A DNA stretch of 64,000 bases from Diorhabda sublineata (GCF_026230105.1 NC_079480.1:18022488-18086487), one strand, 5' to 3'. Positions 21,598 to 33,640 are shown, numbered from the stretch's first letter. Numbers and translations: made by a program. Notes: a model not told the origin generated them from the letters alone.

Positions 21598-23589
21598 ATG
21601 CCCCCAATAGAGAATATTGACCTTACAATTTTATACCGTAAAAGAGGTACAATTAAACAAAAACTTACATTATTAGAAAAATTCATAGATAAAATTAACG
21701 AATCAGTTCCAGGATTTAATGAAATACAAATGCGATACGACAATCACTTAAATTTATTAGATGAATTTGACAAAATCCAATCGATTATAGAGTCTGAATG
21801 TAAAGAGGATGACTTAGATGAACAATTCAATGAACGCGATACATTTCAAGATAGATATTATGCTGCTTTTGATTTTTTGAAACAATTTATACAAACTTTA
21901 CAACCACGTCTAGATACAAGCGTTGAACAAAATTCAAATTCAGTTAACAACATTTCGTCGAATAATTTTGATCCTCTTCAGAATGTTTTATTACCAAAGT
22001 TGAAATTACCTAGCTTTGATGGAGAGTTTCATCATTGGCTTCAATTTAAAACCAATTTTAAAACTATCATATGTGACAATACAAATTTGTATGAGAATCA
22101 GAAATTTCAGTTTTTAAAGGCGTCTCTAGAAGGGTACGCTTCTCGATTTATTTAAGGTTTAGACAGTACAGACAAACCATTTGAAAGAGCTTGGAACCTT
22201 TTAGGTGAAAGATTTGATAAAAAACAATTCTTAATCGATAGCCATTTCAAATCTATTCTAAGTGTGCAAAATATTGTTAGAGAAAATTATATACAATTCC
22301 GTAAGTTATTAGATGAAATTTCTAAACATTTAACATCGCTAGAAGGCTTAGAGTTAACTAAAGATATTTTATACGACTCCTTTATTATTTATATTGTGTC
22401 CAATAAATTGGACAAAAATACGATTCGTGACTGGAAAGAAATGAAATATCATTCTGAATTACCAACTTTGGACGAATTTATGAATTTCTTGAAAGACAAA
22501 TCTGACATTTTACAATGTTTGGACGAGTCTCAACAATCAACTAAATCCATAGGCAATTTAAGTAAGAATAAGAACAATCCAGTACATATGCTTTTATCAA
22601 CAAATAAATCATTGTTCTGTAATTATTGTAAACAAGCTCATACAATTTATAAGTGTCCTCAGTTTTTAGCTTTAAATGTTGATACAAGAATTCATAAAAT
22701 TAAAAATTTGCACTTATGCGAAAATTGTATACTGGCAGGTCATGATAAACAAAATTGTAAACACGGCAAATGTACAATATGCAAAAGGAAGCACAATACA
22801 CTGCTTCACAAACAATATAATGTAGTACCCCCGGCAAATAATCCTTCTAATGAACCAACAACTTCGATGAATGTAGTTGTAAACCACAATAATTCAAACA
22901 CGATTTTAAAAGCGGAAACTTTCGCCAATTTACTGTTATCTAGCGTCTCATGTCAAATTAAAGACAACCAAGGCAATTTTCATCAAATAAGAGCACTGCT
23001 GGATTGTGGAGCTCAATCCAATATAATAACTGAAAGGCTATGTAGTTTACTAAATATACCATTGTTACCTACCAATGTCTCAATTTCTGGAATAGGTAAA
23101 TCTGTATCTTATATAAATAAAAAATGTTCTATTTCTCTTTATTCTTGCGTTAATGATCATGAATATACAATTTCATGTTTAGTCGTCCCTGTAATAACTG
23201 GTAATATTCCATTTGCTTATTTTAATCCTAGTACATTAAAGATACCGGAACATGTTCAATTATCTGATCCCAGTTTTGGATGTCCACAAGAAGTCGATTT
23301 ATTGTTGGGCGCCAATATATTTTGGGATTTGTTATTAAACGAAAAAATAAAATTGGGAAATAATATGTTAGTTAACACTGTATTTGGATGGATAGTAACA
23401 GGTGCGCTTCCAATTGATAATAATAAAACAATCATGTGTAACCTTTCAAGTCATATTCCTGAAGATGACCAGTTAAAGAAATTCTGGGAAATTGAAGAAA
23501 TAAAAGGTAGTAATCAATTTTTATCTCAAGACGCTATTGTGTGTGAGTCTTTATTTAACGAAAATACTTTCCGCATAGAAAACGGTTAG
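21598..23589 (+). pseudogene. BEL element 1 gag and aspartic protease region
   Basis: The frame starts MPPIENIDLTILYRKRGTIK and includes the BEL gag domain (LPKLKLPSFDGEFHHWLQF), then the 'AW--L--RF' block after an in-frame TAA at 22153-22155. Cysteine-rich knuckles follow: FCNYCKQAHTIYKCPQF, CENCILAGHDKQNC and CTICKRKHNTLLH. A retropepsin-type region follows with RALLDCGAQSNI (DCG where DSG is usual), then LGANIFWDLL and FGWIVTG, the A17-type block. A TAG at 23587-23589 separates it from the RT in the same frame. Gag and pol were probably one polyprotein. Confidence 0.8.
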
Positions 23590-25040
23590 TTTGTAGTAAA
23601 ATTCCCGTTAAAACAATCCCCAGAACTATTGGGCAGGTCTAAACCCGAAGCAATTAGAAGATTTAAGACATTAGAAAAACGGTTCGCGGATGTTCAATTT
23701 AAAAAATTACACACCGATTTTATTCAAGAATATGAAACTTTAGGTCATATGACTAAATTAACTATTGAACCCGATGGAATTAAATACTTTTTACCACAAC
23801 ATGGTATTTTTAAAAAAATGACAACGACAACGACAACTCGTTTACGCGTAGTTTTTGATGGAAGCTGTAAGACGTCTTCAGGGTGGTCGCTTAACGATCT
23901 ACAATATATCGGCCCTAAAGTTCAGAATGACATTATAAACATTCTTTTACGATTCAGAACATATAACTTCGTGGTTTCCGCTGACATATCAAAAATGTAT
24001 CGTCAAATTCTCATAGATCGAGAGCATAGACCTTTACAACAGATACTATGGCGTGATAACCCCAAAAGTAACTTTTGCACTTATCACTTGAATACAGTTA
24101 CATATGGAACTCGATCAGCTCCATATCTGGCTATCAAGTGTATTAAGACGCTAGCGGAACACAATATGAATCAATACCCCAAAGCCTGTGAAACAATACT
24201 AAAGGACATGTACGTGGACGATTTGTTGACCGGTTCTAACGATTTAATAGAATTACAAAAATTATGCAAAGACATATATGATGTCTTATCATCCGCTAAT
24301 TTCATTTTAAGAAAGTGGATTTCTAATAATTTTCAAGTTTTTTGTGGCTTCAAAGATAACAATATCTCAAATGCAATTTTAGATATAGGTGATAAAGAAA
24401 GTTGTAAAACTTTGGGAATCCAATGGGACAATAAAAATGACATTCTAAAATATACAATTAAACAATTTACCCATCGAAACACAATTACTAAACGTCACAT
24501 TCTTTCAATTATTGCTCAAATTTACGATCCTTTAGGGTTATTGAGCCCTTCAATAGTTATTGCAAAATTAATAATACAGAAATTATGGTCCCTACACATT
24601 AGATGGGATGAGCCTATTCCACAAGATATAGAACAAACTTGGTATCGATTTCAGAATGAACTTGGCAGTTTAAATCAATTATCTATTCCTAGAAATGCTA
24701 TTTATTTAAACTATGTACTTACAGATGTCCATTGCTTCTGCGATGCATCGAGAGATGCATATTCATGTTGCATATACTTACGTAGTGTTGACGATAGCGG
24801 AAATTATAACGTTCAATTACTATGTGCCAAAACCAAAGTGTCGCCACTGAAGACAATAACAATTCCAAAACTTGAATTATGTGCTTGTCTTCTAGGAGCA
24901 CAACTAGTAAATACTGTGGTCAATGCCCTCAATTTAAAAAATATTCATTATTGTTTGTGGTATCTAAAATACAATCTCTCACGAACATTGAAAATTGGAG
25001 GTATGTTAGTACTAAGGAAAACCCTGCAGATTTAGCATCT
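23590..25040 (+). pseudogene. BEL element 1 reverse transcriptase and RNase H
   Basis: The frame continues directly after the TAG. It shows YFLPQHGIFK, VVFDGSCKTSSGWSLNDL, FVVSADISKMYRQI with the first catalytic aspartate, TYGTRSAPYLA, and DMYVDDLLTGSN with the YVDD active site. Then come KTLGIQWDN, IYDPLGLLSPS and the RNase H-like CFCDASRDAYSCCIYL and IPKLELCACLLGAQL. These are the characteristic BEL/Pao pol blocks. The frame ends in a small deletion and shift near 24970, after which the sequence resumes in another frame with RYVSTKENPADLASRG. Confidence 0.85.
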
Positions 25041-26710
25041 CGAGGTATAATGCCTAAAATGCTGATGTCAAGTGCAATTTGGTGGAAAGGACCTCAATTT
25101 TTATTGTTACAATCATCAGATTGGTCAATTACTAATTTTTCAATTTCTAAACACGATCTCCCAGAACTAAGAAAATCTAAAACTATTTTGGTCATATCAC
25201 AACATACAAAAATTTGTGATTTATTTACAAAATTCTCTTGTTTACAACGATTAAAAAGAGTCACAGCATATTGTATGCGTTTTATCAATAATGCACGAAA
25301 TTTGATACCAAAGTTATTGGCCCATTATCAGTTGAAGAATTGGAAAACATCAATACTATTTTAATTAAATTATCTCAAATGGAATCATTTTCCGAGGAGC
25401 TAGAATTACTTCGTAAAAACAAGCAATTAGATGCTAAACATAAATTTGCCTCATTAGCGCTCTTTATTGATGAGAAAGGAATCATCAGAGTTGGGGGACG
25501 ATTAAAAAATACTTACTTACCATTTAAAATCAAACATCCAATCTTACTCTCAAGTAAACACAATTTTACCAAGCTAATTTTTAATCATAAACATAGTCAT
25601 TTGTTACACCCAGGACCACAACTACTATTAAGTTCGGTTCGACAATAAATTCTACTGGCCTGTTGGTGGTTCTATATTAGCCAAACAAACAGTGAGAAAT
25701 TGCGTGAATTGTTTCAAGTTCAATCCTATTCCATTTTCCTGTCCAATGTCAAACCTACCGAATGAAAGAATTAGGCCTACGCTTCCATTTGAAGTGACCG
25801 GAGTTGATTATGCCGGCCCATTCTATATTTTGAACAAACCAGGTAAAGGAGCTAAACTTAATAAATGTTATTTGGCTATTTTCGTTTGTTTTTGCACTAA
25901 GGCAATACATTGCGAAATAGTAACTGATTTAACTTCCAACAATTTCTTAGCATGCTTAAAACGCTTTGTATCTAGACGAGGTGTTCCTAAATAATATATT
26001 CCGATAACGGAACTACATTTCACAGCACTAACAACTTATTGAAAGATCTTAGTAAATTTTTATTAAACAATCAGGCCTCTATTGTCAATTCTACCAGTCA
26101 ATATAATATACAATGGAAGTTTATTCCTCCGTACACCCCAAATCATGGCGGATTGTGGGAAGCAGCCGTTAAAAGTTGCAAATTTCATTTGGAGCGAGCT
26201 CTTATTAATAATAATGTGACTTACGAAGAAATGTTCACCTTAGTGATAAAAATCGAAGGTATATTAAACTCTCGACCATTGTTTGCGCAATCAAATGACC
26301 CTAATGACTTGTCACCCATTACACCATCCCATTTCTTAATAGGTCGAGTTCTGACCTCCATTCCCAACATTGACTATACTAATTCCAACAAGTATCGTTT
26401 GACTCGATTAGAACACATCCAGAAACTCTACCAACAATTTTGGCGAAGATTTTCAAGACAATATATTTCTCAGCTACATCAGCAGTACAAGTGGAAAGAC
26501 GCCCCATCAACTATTTCTGTGGGCACTTTAGTCTTAATAAAAAACACCCTATATCCACCATGCCAATGGCCAATGGGAATAATTAGGAAATTATTTCCCG
26601 GAAGAGACGGCATTACAAGAGTTGCTGAAGTCCAAACCCATAAGGGACTAATTATTCGTTCCATCAGACATTTGTGTCCATTACCAAGACAAGAAGACAT
26701 AGACAATTAA
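25041..26710 (+). pseudogene. BEL element 1 integrase and C-terminal region
   Basis: Three frames are needed. Blocks in order are WWKGPQFL, FIDEKGIIRVGGRL, HPILLSSKH, HLLHPGPQLLL (the HHCC zinc-finger start) and CVNCFKFNP (its end). The catalytic core follows with TGVDYAGPF (first aspartate), YSDNGTTFHS (second) and NHGGLWEAAVK (glutamate). The final 223-codon frame has ILNSRPLF, LSPITPSHFLIG and the terminal domain ending HLCPLPRQED. Frameshifts fall at about 25310, 25640 and 26000. Core acids are present, but the protein cannot be made in one piece. Confidence 0.85.
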
Positions 26711-26826
26711 ATCGATTTATTGCAATCTTAATACAGTGATAGACTTTGTAAACATAGGTATATATTATCAAGTAAATTTCTACAATAAGCTGTTTTGAAG
26801 GCATCCCTTCAAAGAGGGGGCTATTA

Positions 26827-26951
26827 TGTTAAATGTGTAGTTGATATATCGCCATTAAAACCCAACTAACACATGTTTTAATATTATTAATAAATAATAC
26901 AGTCCACACATCAACAATTAGTTTATTTGAATCAGCAAAGAATTTTAAACA
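26827..26951 (+). repeat. 3' LTR of BEL element 1
   Basis: A 125-bp repeat, TGTTAAATGTGTAGTTG to TTTTAAACA, shared with 20844-20963. It is very short for a BEL element, and the 5' copy is 66 bp longer. Confidence 0.75.
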
Positions 26952-26959
26952 ATCTTACA

Positions 26960-27265
26960 CACACAAACACACGCTGATGAATACGATGAAGTCATTTCGA
27001 CAGTTCCTCATCCATTTGCGTTCTATGAGAGATTCTGGGAAATCTTATCTTTTTGTTAAAAGTTATCCTTTTGGCAATACCGTTTTATTGTAAATAGGAA
27101 GCCGCTGTGCCAAACCTTGTCAAATGCTTGACTTATATCTAAAAATACTCTTGAACATTTATTTATTTCATGCAAAATTCGATAGTTGAGTAATTTTACC
27201 ATCAACCTAATTCATGTTGTTTTCCTATCTTTAGATATTACAGGTTCTCCTTGTAAAAGTTGCGG
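26960..27265 (-). mobile_element. jockey-like LINE reverse transcriptase scrap
   Basis: The - strand reads FLDISQAFDKVWHSGFLFTI, RT motif A of jockey/CR1-type LINEs, preceded by INKCSRV and followed by a stop-ridden continuation. Neither ends nor other motifs are seen. It lies directly downstream of BEL element 1. Confidence 0.6.
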
Positions 27266-27269
27266 ATTG

Positions 27270-28345
27270 TTAACCATTAGGCATGAGCCGCCCTTAGCCT
27301 AGAAAGCATACTTAAGTATAAGTTCTGATTTTGCAGCTTTAAACGCCTATAAGTCGAAAACTATGGATCGTATAAGAAATTTCACGTATTACTTTTCTTT
27401 TATATTGATCATTTCGATCACTACATTCTCAATGTTTGTAATTACAGCGAATAATGTGTTGGTAACTGGTCTTTAATTTAATCTATTATTTTATCAAAAG
27501 CATCGATGAGTATTTCTTTAGTGATCTGATTTGAATATCGACCGGCTGGTGTCTGAGAACTTCTCGGTTATCTTAAATAATGTTTCGATACCTCACTTCG
27601 ATATCAAATAAATTTTCAGGCCGTTGACAAGTACTAATTTCAGTGTAAACATGGTTCGGCGTCCTTGATCAAGAACGAAATTTTGAAGTTGCTCCTCCAT
27701 GCCTGCTTTGGAAGTTGAAACAGACACTTTTCCTTCTTTATACAACATTATTTTCTCCTCATTAATATAAGTGACTTAACAGTTTTGGTTCCATAAAAAT
27801 TCTTGTTCGGTGGAGTCTGGATCATATAGGTTTGAAAACTTTCCACTAATACTGTAGTTTCTTCTATTTTCTTATACTTTAATATCAAGCAGCGTCTTTA
27901 ACCTTAGTTTTTTCAATAAATCACTAAAATTATCGCAAAATAAGCAAAATTGTTTGTTAGGTACGTGCCCTTTAATCAATGTATGGGTGAAGAGTTTCAG
28001 GTATAAGAATTCGGATATAGTTGCCGTCACTTGATTTTGCATACTCAATTACTTCTAGCGCCTGGACTAGAAGGTATTTCTGTTTAACAAGTATTTGATT
28101 TGATATTGCACCAACTTAAGTTTATAGATTTTCTTTGTAAATTCATTTATTTTTTTATCTGTGATTATATTAATTCCGTATCACCATATTTTTCTTTCAA
28201 ATGATTATACTTAAATACCTCAATTTATGTCAAATCAAATTTCATTGAGTAATAACCACTTTTTTAGCTTCAAGTTAACAGAAGCTTTGCTAATACTGAA
28301 ACCATGCAATTATCAGTAATAAAAATATTTTCATCTACCCTCCTA
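27270..28345. other. intron, nothing recognised
   Basis: About 1.1 kb of AT-rich sequence. Parts may belong to the same LINE as the scrap at 27 kb, but no motif was found. Confidence 0.4.
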
Positions 28346-28351
28346 ATAATA

Positions 28352-31300
28352 GGGTAAGGTACCTAGTCATTGGCACCTTAAGCGTAGGTGCAAAATGAAA
28401 TTCAAATTTCTTGACTATGGAATATTTTGTTATATTGACTTTTTTTTATTTACATACAAGAAACTTAGAGCTTTATCTAAATGTTTACATCATAAAAATA
28501 TTCTCATGACAATTTTAACAAAAATTTTTTTTGTACAAACATGTAAGATTCAGGAGTTATTGGCACCTAACGCTAGTCATTGGCATAGCTATCACTGTAG
28601 TCATTGGCACATATTTATACAATGTTGGCACCTTGAGGAGCCAGTTATTGGCATCCCAAATTTGAAATTTTTGAACTGTGGACAACAATGTACACTTAAA
28701 TATAACAAAAAATAACTGGAGTTGTGGATATAATTTTTTTATTAATTGAAGCTTTTTGGATTAACATGATTTGCATAGAAAATGCTCTACATATATATTG
28801 TGTTTTTTAAGGCATCGGTAATGGTAAATTCGAATACACTTTTCACATTTGATGGCAAAATTGGAAATTGTAGAATTGGAACAGCATATATAATATAACC
28901 CTTTATTTACGATTTTATTGTTTTTTGGAGGACCTTGCTCTTGAGATGTTCCATCTTCAGATAAATTTTTTTCATCAACTTTAATTTTATCTGTTTTAAT
29001 CTGATCAAAATTTTCTTTCACGTTTTCTTCTGTCTGTTTCGTGTACTCGTTATGTTCAAGTGCCGATGATAAATTTCTGATGTGTGTTTTCTTTTTTAAT
29101 GCTTTTGCTTTTGAAGATTTGGTAGCAGCATTCAATTCTCTCTTCTTTCTTTTTTTCTTTTTGCTTGTCTTCTTGGATTTTTTTCCATCCGGTAGATGTA
29201 ATGACAAAAGGTATTCTTTCGGTTTGGCTTTTACCTTTTCTCTCTGGTGTCTGATGCCAAAACAAATATTCTGCAATCGGTTTTGTTGGGGTGCCATTTC
29301 TTTGTTCCATGCTAGATGCTTCAAACTCACCTGAACAACTGGGAGATTGTAAAAATCGTTCAGAAATATTTTTGGACTCAATGTCTTCTTCATCATTATG
29401 GTAATCCTCGTGTGTATTATTTGTTAGCTTTTTAAAAATATTTACTAATAGCCCAAAGTCTTCATTTGAATTATCTACGTTTGGGGATTGTGTTTTTGCC
29501 TTAATTTGCTCTAACTTTTCAACTCCGATTATTTCAACAAAGTCATCGTAAGTGACGCTGGAACAGCCCTCAACATTTTTTTGAATAGGTTGTTTAATAT
29601 TAGTTGATTTGCCGAGACACTTAGAAAAATCTCTTCTATTCACATCCCACGAACACAAACCACAAGGTTCAAAGCCGTTTGAAATAGAAGTGGTTTTTAG
29701 ACTTGCTACAGCTTCTTTGAGAATAGGAGCAAAATGAACCTTATTTAACTGAATGAACGGGTTATTTCTCCTCCACTTTAAAACTGTTAATTTCCAAGCA
29801 TTCTTTAAAGGTTTAAAACAAGAAACATCTGCCGGCTGTAGCAGTCTTGTGGCACTTGGGTATAAGGCGATAAGGATGGATTATTTGTAGTTTGGAACAT
29901 AAAGTGCTGAGTTCGTACGTCATGTGGGTTTTATGCCCATCCACAAACAAAATTATAGGAAATGTTAAGTTTTGTTTAACAAGATGAGGATGAAGCACGT
30001 TTGAAATATATTCAAAAAATAGTTCCGACTCCATCCACCCGTTGTCACTAATTCCTAAGCCCCAATCGCCTGGCACGCTATTAACAATGTTACTAGGAAG
30101 TCTTTTGTACGGATAGATGACCATTGGCGGTGTGACAGCACCAGACGCTGCAAATGTAAACATCACCGTCAAATTAGCTTTAGCGATCTATCTGATAAAC
30201 GTTTTTTGAGCCCCGGAGAGCAATGACTTTTTCTTCTTTAGGGCATAAAAGGAAACAAGTTTCGTCGCCATTGTACACCCTTTCCGGGTCGTTTAAAATT
30301 TTAAAATAGTTTTTCTCTTTCAAATACTTTTCTATGCCATGAAACCAATTTCTAATGTCGTTTTCAGAAATAGCGCTGCTGGCTTTGGTGACTGCTTCCG
30401 GTGTTCGATTAACGAGGTTTGGGTGTCTGTTTAAAAATGCTTTGTACCAGTGTCTTCCTGGAGTATTGTCCTTAAATGGAGTTGGCCGAGGATTCAGGTC
30501 TAAAAACGTTTTCACAGATGCCTGCACATCGTTTTTTCGTCTGGGGAAACCCTTTCTAAAGCTATCAATAATCCACTGCTCTAATGTATTTTCCTCTTCT
30601 TCTGTTAAGTAAGACGAAGGACCGTGGCGAATTTTCTTAAATTTTTCACTCAAGCGGTACTGTAGAGTTGGTCTAAGAATTCTATATTTCACAGCTGCTT
30701 GTTTTTTTGGCATCCCATTTTGAATGTCCACCAAAGCTTTTTGTATCAGATTTTCGTCGTATCCTTTGACATACTTGGATTTTTCTCTTACTTTCGGCAT
30801 TGTAGTCTATTAAAAAAGAAAAAAAATGTAGAAAAACTTACTTAAAGTTCAGTCAAAAGAAAATAAAATTAATTTTTGAGCTTTTTTAAAGAAATTCATG
30901 TGTAGAAGATTGCTCATTTAAATAATGTTAAAATTGTTTAGAAACAACATAACGTCTTTATATAATTGACTTTATTGCCCAAAAACCGTTTAAAAGTTTG
31001 AAATTTAATTGTTATTCAAAAATTTCATATGTGCCAATCACTAGACACACGCTAACTGCAGATTGCACTAGTTATTGGCACGTATACCAATAACTACTCA
31101 CACAAATAATTTTGTACCTAGTAATCGGCACCCACAAAATTAACAAAATTTAACGAACATTTTCCTAAGAATCAATAATCAACAATGCTAACGATCTTTA
31201 TCGATCTATCATAAAACATATAAACATAAATCAAGTAAAAGAAAATATTATACAAACCTTTAAACACAACACTTTTCTAATCGACACAGCAAAGTAATGG

Positions 31301-31509
31301 CGTTCACCAGTTCACAGTTGAAATAAAGTGAGATTCAAAGAAGCCATTTGCAGAAATATGGTGGCAACTGTATTACTCACTGAGAATACAGTGCCATCTA
31401 GTATTAGATAGCGAAATTTAAAGCTGGTAATGTAAAGAAATTTTGTAAATGTAATAAATGAAGAGAAATGCCAATCCAGTGCCAGTGCCAACTGTTAAGT
31501 CTCTTACCC
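28352..31509 (-). mobile_element. pogo-family DNA transposon with subterminal repeats
   Basis: The element starts GGGTAAGGTACCTAG and ends, on the other strand, GGGTAAGAGACTTAA; TA flanks both sides (28350-28351 and 31510-31511), the usual pogo/Tc1 target duplication. TTGGCAC follows in both ends. Near the left end AGTCATTGGCAC-type boxes occur at about 28367, 28556, 28575, 28599, 28624 and 28643. Near the right end similar boxes in either orientation lie at about 31030, 31069, 31084, 31116 and 31480. These are probable transposase-binding sites. A pogo transposase with three frameshifts fills the interior on the - strand. The element lies in the intron before nrf exon 31708. Confidence 0.75.
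28761..30800 (-). pseudogene. pogo-type transposase with C-terminal zinc finger
   Basis: The N-terminal frame (30800-30180) starts MPKVREKSKYVKGYDENLIQ, a psq-type helix-turn-helix, then a CENP-B-type HTH (LTEEEENTLEQWIIDSFRKG). The DDD catalytic domain follows: VYNGDETCFLL (first aspartate), ILFVDGHKTHM (second, after a frameshift at about 30180) and LYPNATRLLQPADVSCFK (third, after another at about 29870). A lysine-rich linker with KKSKKTSKKKKRKKRE follows, and a cysteine/histidine finger closes the protein: CCSNSTISNFAIKCEKC, YHYRCLKKH and FLCKSC, resembling a PHD finger. A third frameshift lies in the linker near 29150. All motifs remain, so decay is recent or the shifts are sequence errors. 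Confidence 0.75.
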
Positions 31510-31707
31510 TAATAAAAAGTTTTTCTGCTGCTAGGATATTTTCGTGATCTGAATACTAGAAATGATTTGTAGTTTTGATGCCATATGTTAAACTCATTAG
31601 CTTCACATATTATACTGTCCATACTGAGAATCTCTGAGCTTAACAAAGGAATTTGAGAAGAGTCACCATGAATCCTATAGTATTTAAACTTGTTTTATTT
31701 ATTTCAG

Positions 31708-31894
31708 AAATATACAATTTTTCTATGGGTGACAACAATAATAATAGTTACCATGTGTGTATTCGGTGGTCATGATCTATACAGATGTAAGAATTCTAAC
31801 AGAGTTGTAAATGCACTATACATCGCTTTAAATAGGCCTGTATTTACAATGGCAATCATTTGGATAATATGGGCTTGCGCAACAAATCATGCCG
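31708..31894 (+). CDS. nrf-6-like gene copy 1, acyltransferase-3 exon
   Basis: The exon begins KYTIFLWVTTIIIVTMCVFG, a transmembrane helix. It continues GGHDLYRCKN and NALYIALNRPVFTMAIIWII, the conserved 'A-Y-AL-RP-W---+-W' nrf-6 block, and ends WACATNHAG. The first 90 bp of the exon are identical to copy 2 (53352-53538), as is the TTGTTTTATTTATTTCAG acceptor, showing a duplication. The last base is split with the exon at 34165. Confidence 0.85.
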
Positions 31895-32559
31895 GTAATG
31901 ACATTATCTTTTGTTCTAATTTTGGATCAAGAATATTTTGAACAGTTGACTCCTTCTACAGAATTGAGAGTTAACTCAGATCCTCCACACATTGTTCAAA
32001 AAATAATATTTGATGTAAAATACTCATCGATCGATAAAAAATCTTTAGTTAGTAGAAAAATTTGGGATGATTGCCTCTTCAGAATTCCATGAAATAAACT
32101 CGCAAAAAATTCATAAATTGTCAAACATGATTTATATTATCAAAATTAATACCAATTATATAAAGTAAAGTACATATTAAAAAAAGCTCAAACATGGTGA
32201 TTTGCAGTTAAGAAAACTTGCATACTCTATATAGTCTTTATTTCCAACGTTGGAAAATATAGACCAGGTCGATAATTATTAAAATTAAGGAAAATTGTAG
32301 TAAAATGAAACGTTTTGAAAAAGGAAGAAAATATAACAATGAAAAAAAATTAACTCGCTATAAAAGGTCGGGCAGTGGAAATCCTATGGAAAAAAATTTT
32401 AAAGCAAAGTTGTCGGCAATATAAAGATCTACAGATTTTGTATTCACACTTTTTTCACATAATCTTAAAATTTATGTGAAAAATTGTAACAACGCAAGTT
32501 TTCGGTTTTTTCTGGTAAATTTTGATGAAAACTCACCTTTTTATATCCCAAATACACTG

Positions 32560-32605
32560 TATGGGGTCTGGCTGTTCAATAACGAGACTGGTTCTGGCAA
32601 TTCTT
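32560..32605 (+). repeat. solo mariner terminal repeat
   Basis: TCTGGCTGTTCAATAACGAG, then ACTGGTTCTG, matches the sequence at 63458-63496 that lies beyond the 3' end of a mariner coding remnant. I read both as terminal inverted repeats of one mariner family. No transposase is attached here. Confidence 0.45.
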
Positions 32606-33079
32606 TTTTGGAAATGGATCCCGTGTGAATATCTAAAAACTTATTTTTTCTGCTTTTGGAAATTTCTTTGTGATTTCTTTAAAAAGTATTAAATATGAAA
32701 TTAGGTTTCCAATGTTTTACGCAGCCAATTCTGCATAGATATATGATTTTTTCATAATGTGAAGGAGACCGTTTTCAGAAAATATAATAATTTTGTTTCA
32801 TAAAAATATCTCTCACCGCGGCATACATGAAATATCGGAAATGGTTCTCGATTTGTTTTCTTTTCAAATTATTAATTAGAAATTATGCTATTACGAATTG
32901 AAATGTGAATTAAATTCCTCATATACTAGGAATTACGAATTAAACTAATAATTTACTTTTACTATTGTTTATTGTGGATCAATAAAAAGTTAACATCAAT
33001 AGGTGTGATATTTACCGATAATTCTGTGACAATCTTTACCTGTTTAAGTACATATATATTACGCGAGTTTCAATAAACT

Positions 33080-33108
33080 GCGGGCGAAGCCGCGACGGGT
33101 ATTGCTAG
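33080..33108 (+). mobile_element. Helitron 3' terminus
   Basis: GCGGGCGAAGCCGC forms a short GC hairpin (GCGG with CCGC, six-base loop) in otherwise AT-rich DNA, followed 11 bp later by CTAG and a T. Hairpin plus CTRR with a 3' T is the standard 3' end of Helitron rolling-circle transposons, and the 'gcgggcgaagccgcg' wording is common in insect copies. The 5' TC end could not be located; no helicase is present, so this is non-autonomous. Confidence 0.6.
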
Positions 33109-33309
33109 TACTATAATAGTGGCTGAAACGAATTTTGGGACATGCACGACAAGATATCTAGAATTATTAGTTATTTAATAGCTACACCTAGTAATTTATT
33201 TGATTTGATATATTAATTTTTTCGTTTTTTTTTACTTAATACAATTTTAAATCGAAAATTATAGGGTCAAAATAACTGTTTTACAAACAAAGTCGTTGAA
33301 TTTTTTGTT

Positions 33310-33640
33310 CTTTGGAATTTCTACTTTCTGATGATGTGAAAAAATATCATCGACGATTATTTAGTAGGAGACCAGTTTCATCAATATTAAAGATGTTGAA
33401 AGGCTTAGTAAACAATTCGATATCCTGTAAAACGGTCTCCGAAAGGTTGAAATATAATTCTATATTATTCCGATTTATACCATTTAAACAAGGGATATAT
33501 ATTCTCTTCGATTTACGAATTTTTTGTATTGAATTTACGTTCCAAATTAACGATGCTCTGCAGATAGTTCCTGGAAGGAAACTCCTATAAACTGCATTAT
33601 CTGCATATAACAACAAGTCTTCTTTCATTATAAAAGCTGA
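33310..33640 (-). pseudogene. tigger/jerky-like transposase fragment
   Basis: The - strand frame ends FNIFNIDETGLLLNNRR, the first catalytic aspartate block of pogo/tigger transposases ('-FN-DETG------'). Upstream of it are SLIWNVNSIQK and a stretch without clear motifs. It differs from the pogo element at 28-31 kb. No ends are visible. Confidence 0.5.

Larger units (their letters stand above)
20773..26951 (+). mobile_element. BEL/Pao LTR retrotransposon (defective)
   Basis: Two direct repeats flank a gag-protease-RT-RNase H-integrase coding region in the BEL/Pao order. The 5' repeat is 20773-20963 and the 3' repeat 26827-26951; both begin TGTTA and end TTTTAAACA. A primer-binding stretch TGGTCTTCGATCCA lies 4 bp after the 5' LTR, and an aaagaggggg purine tract lies shortly before the 3' LTR. 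The coding part has two in-frame stops and several frameshifts. It sits in the nrf intron between 20646 and 31708, in the gene's orientation. I could not find a clean target duplication. Confidence 0.85.

Noticed and set aside
32100..33080. Complete Helitron
   Set aside because: Only the 3' terminus is supported; no 5' TC end or helicase could be found.
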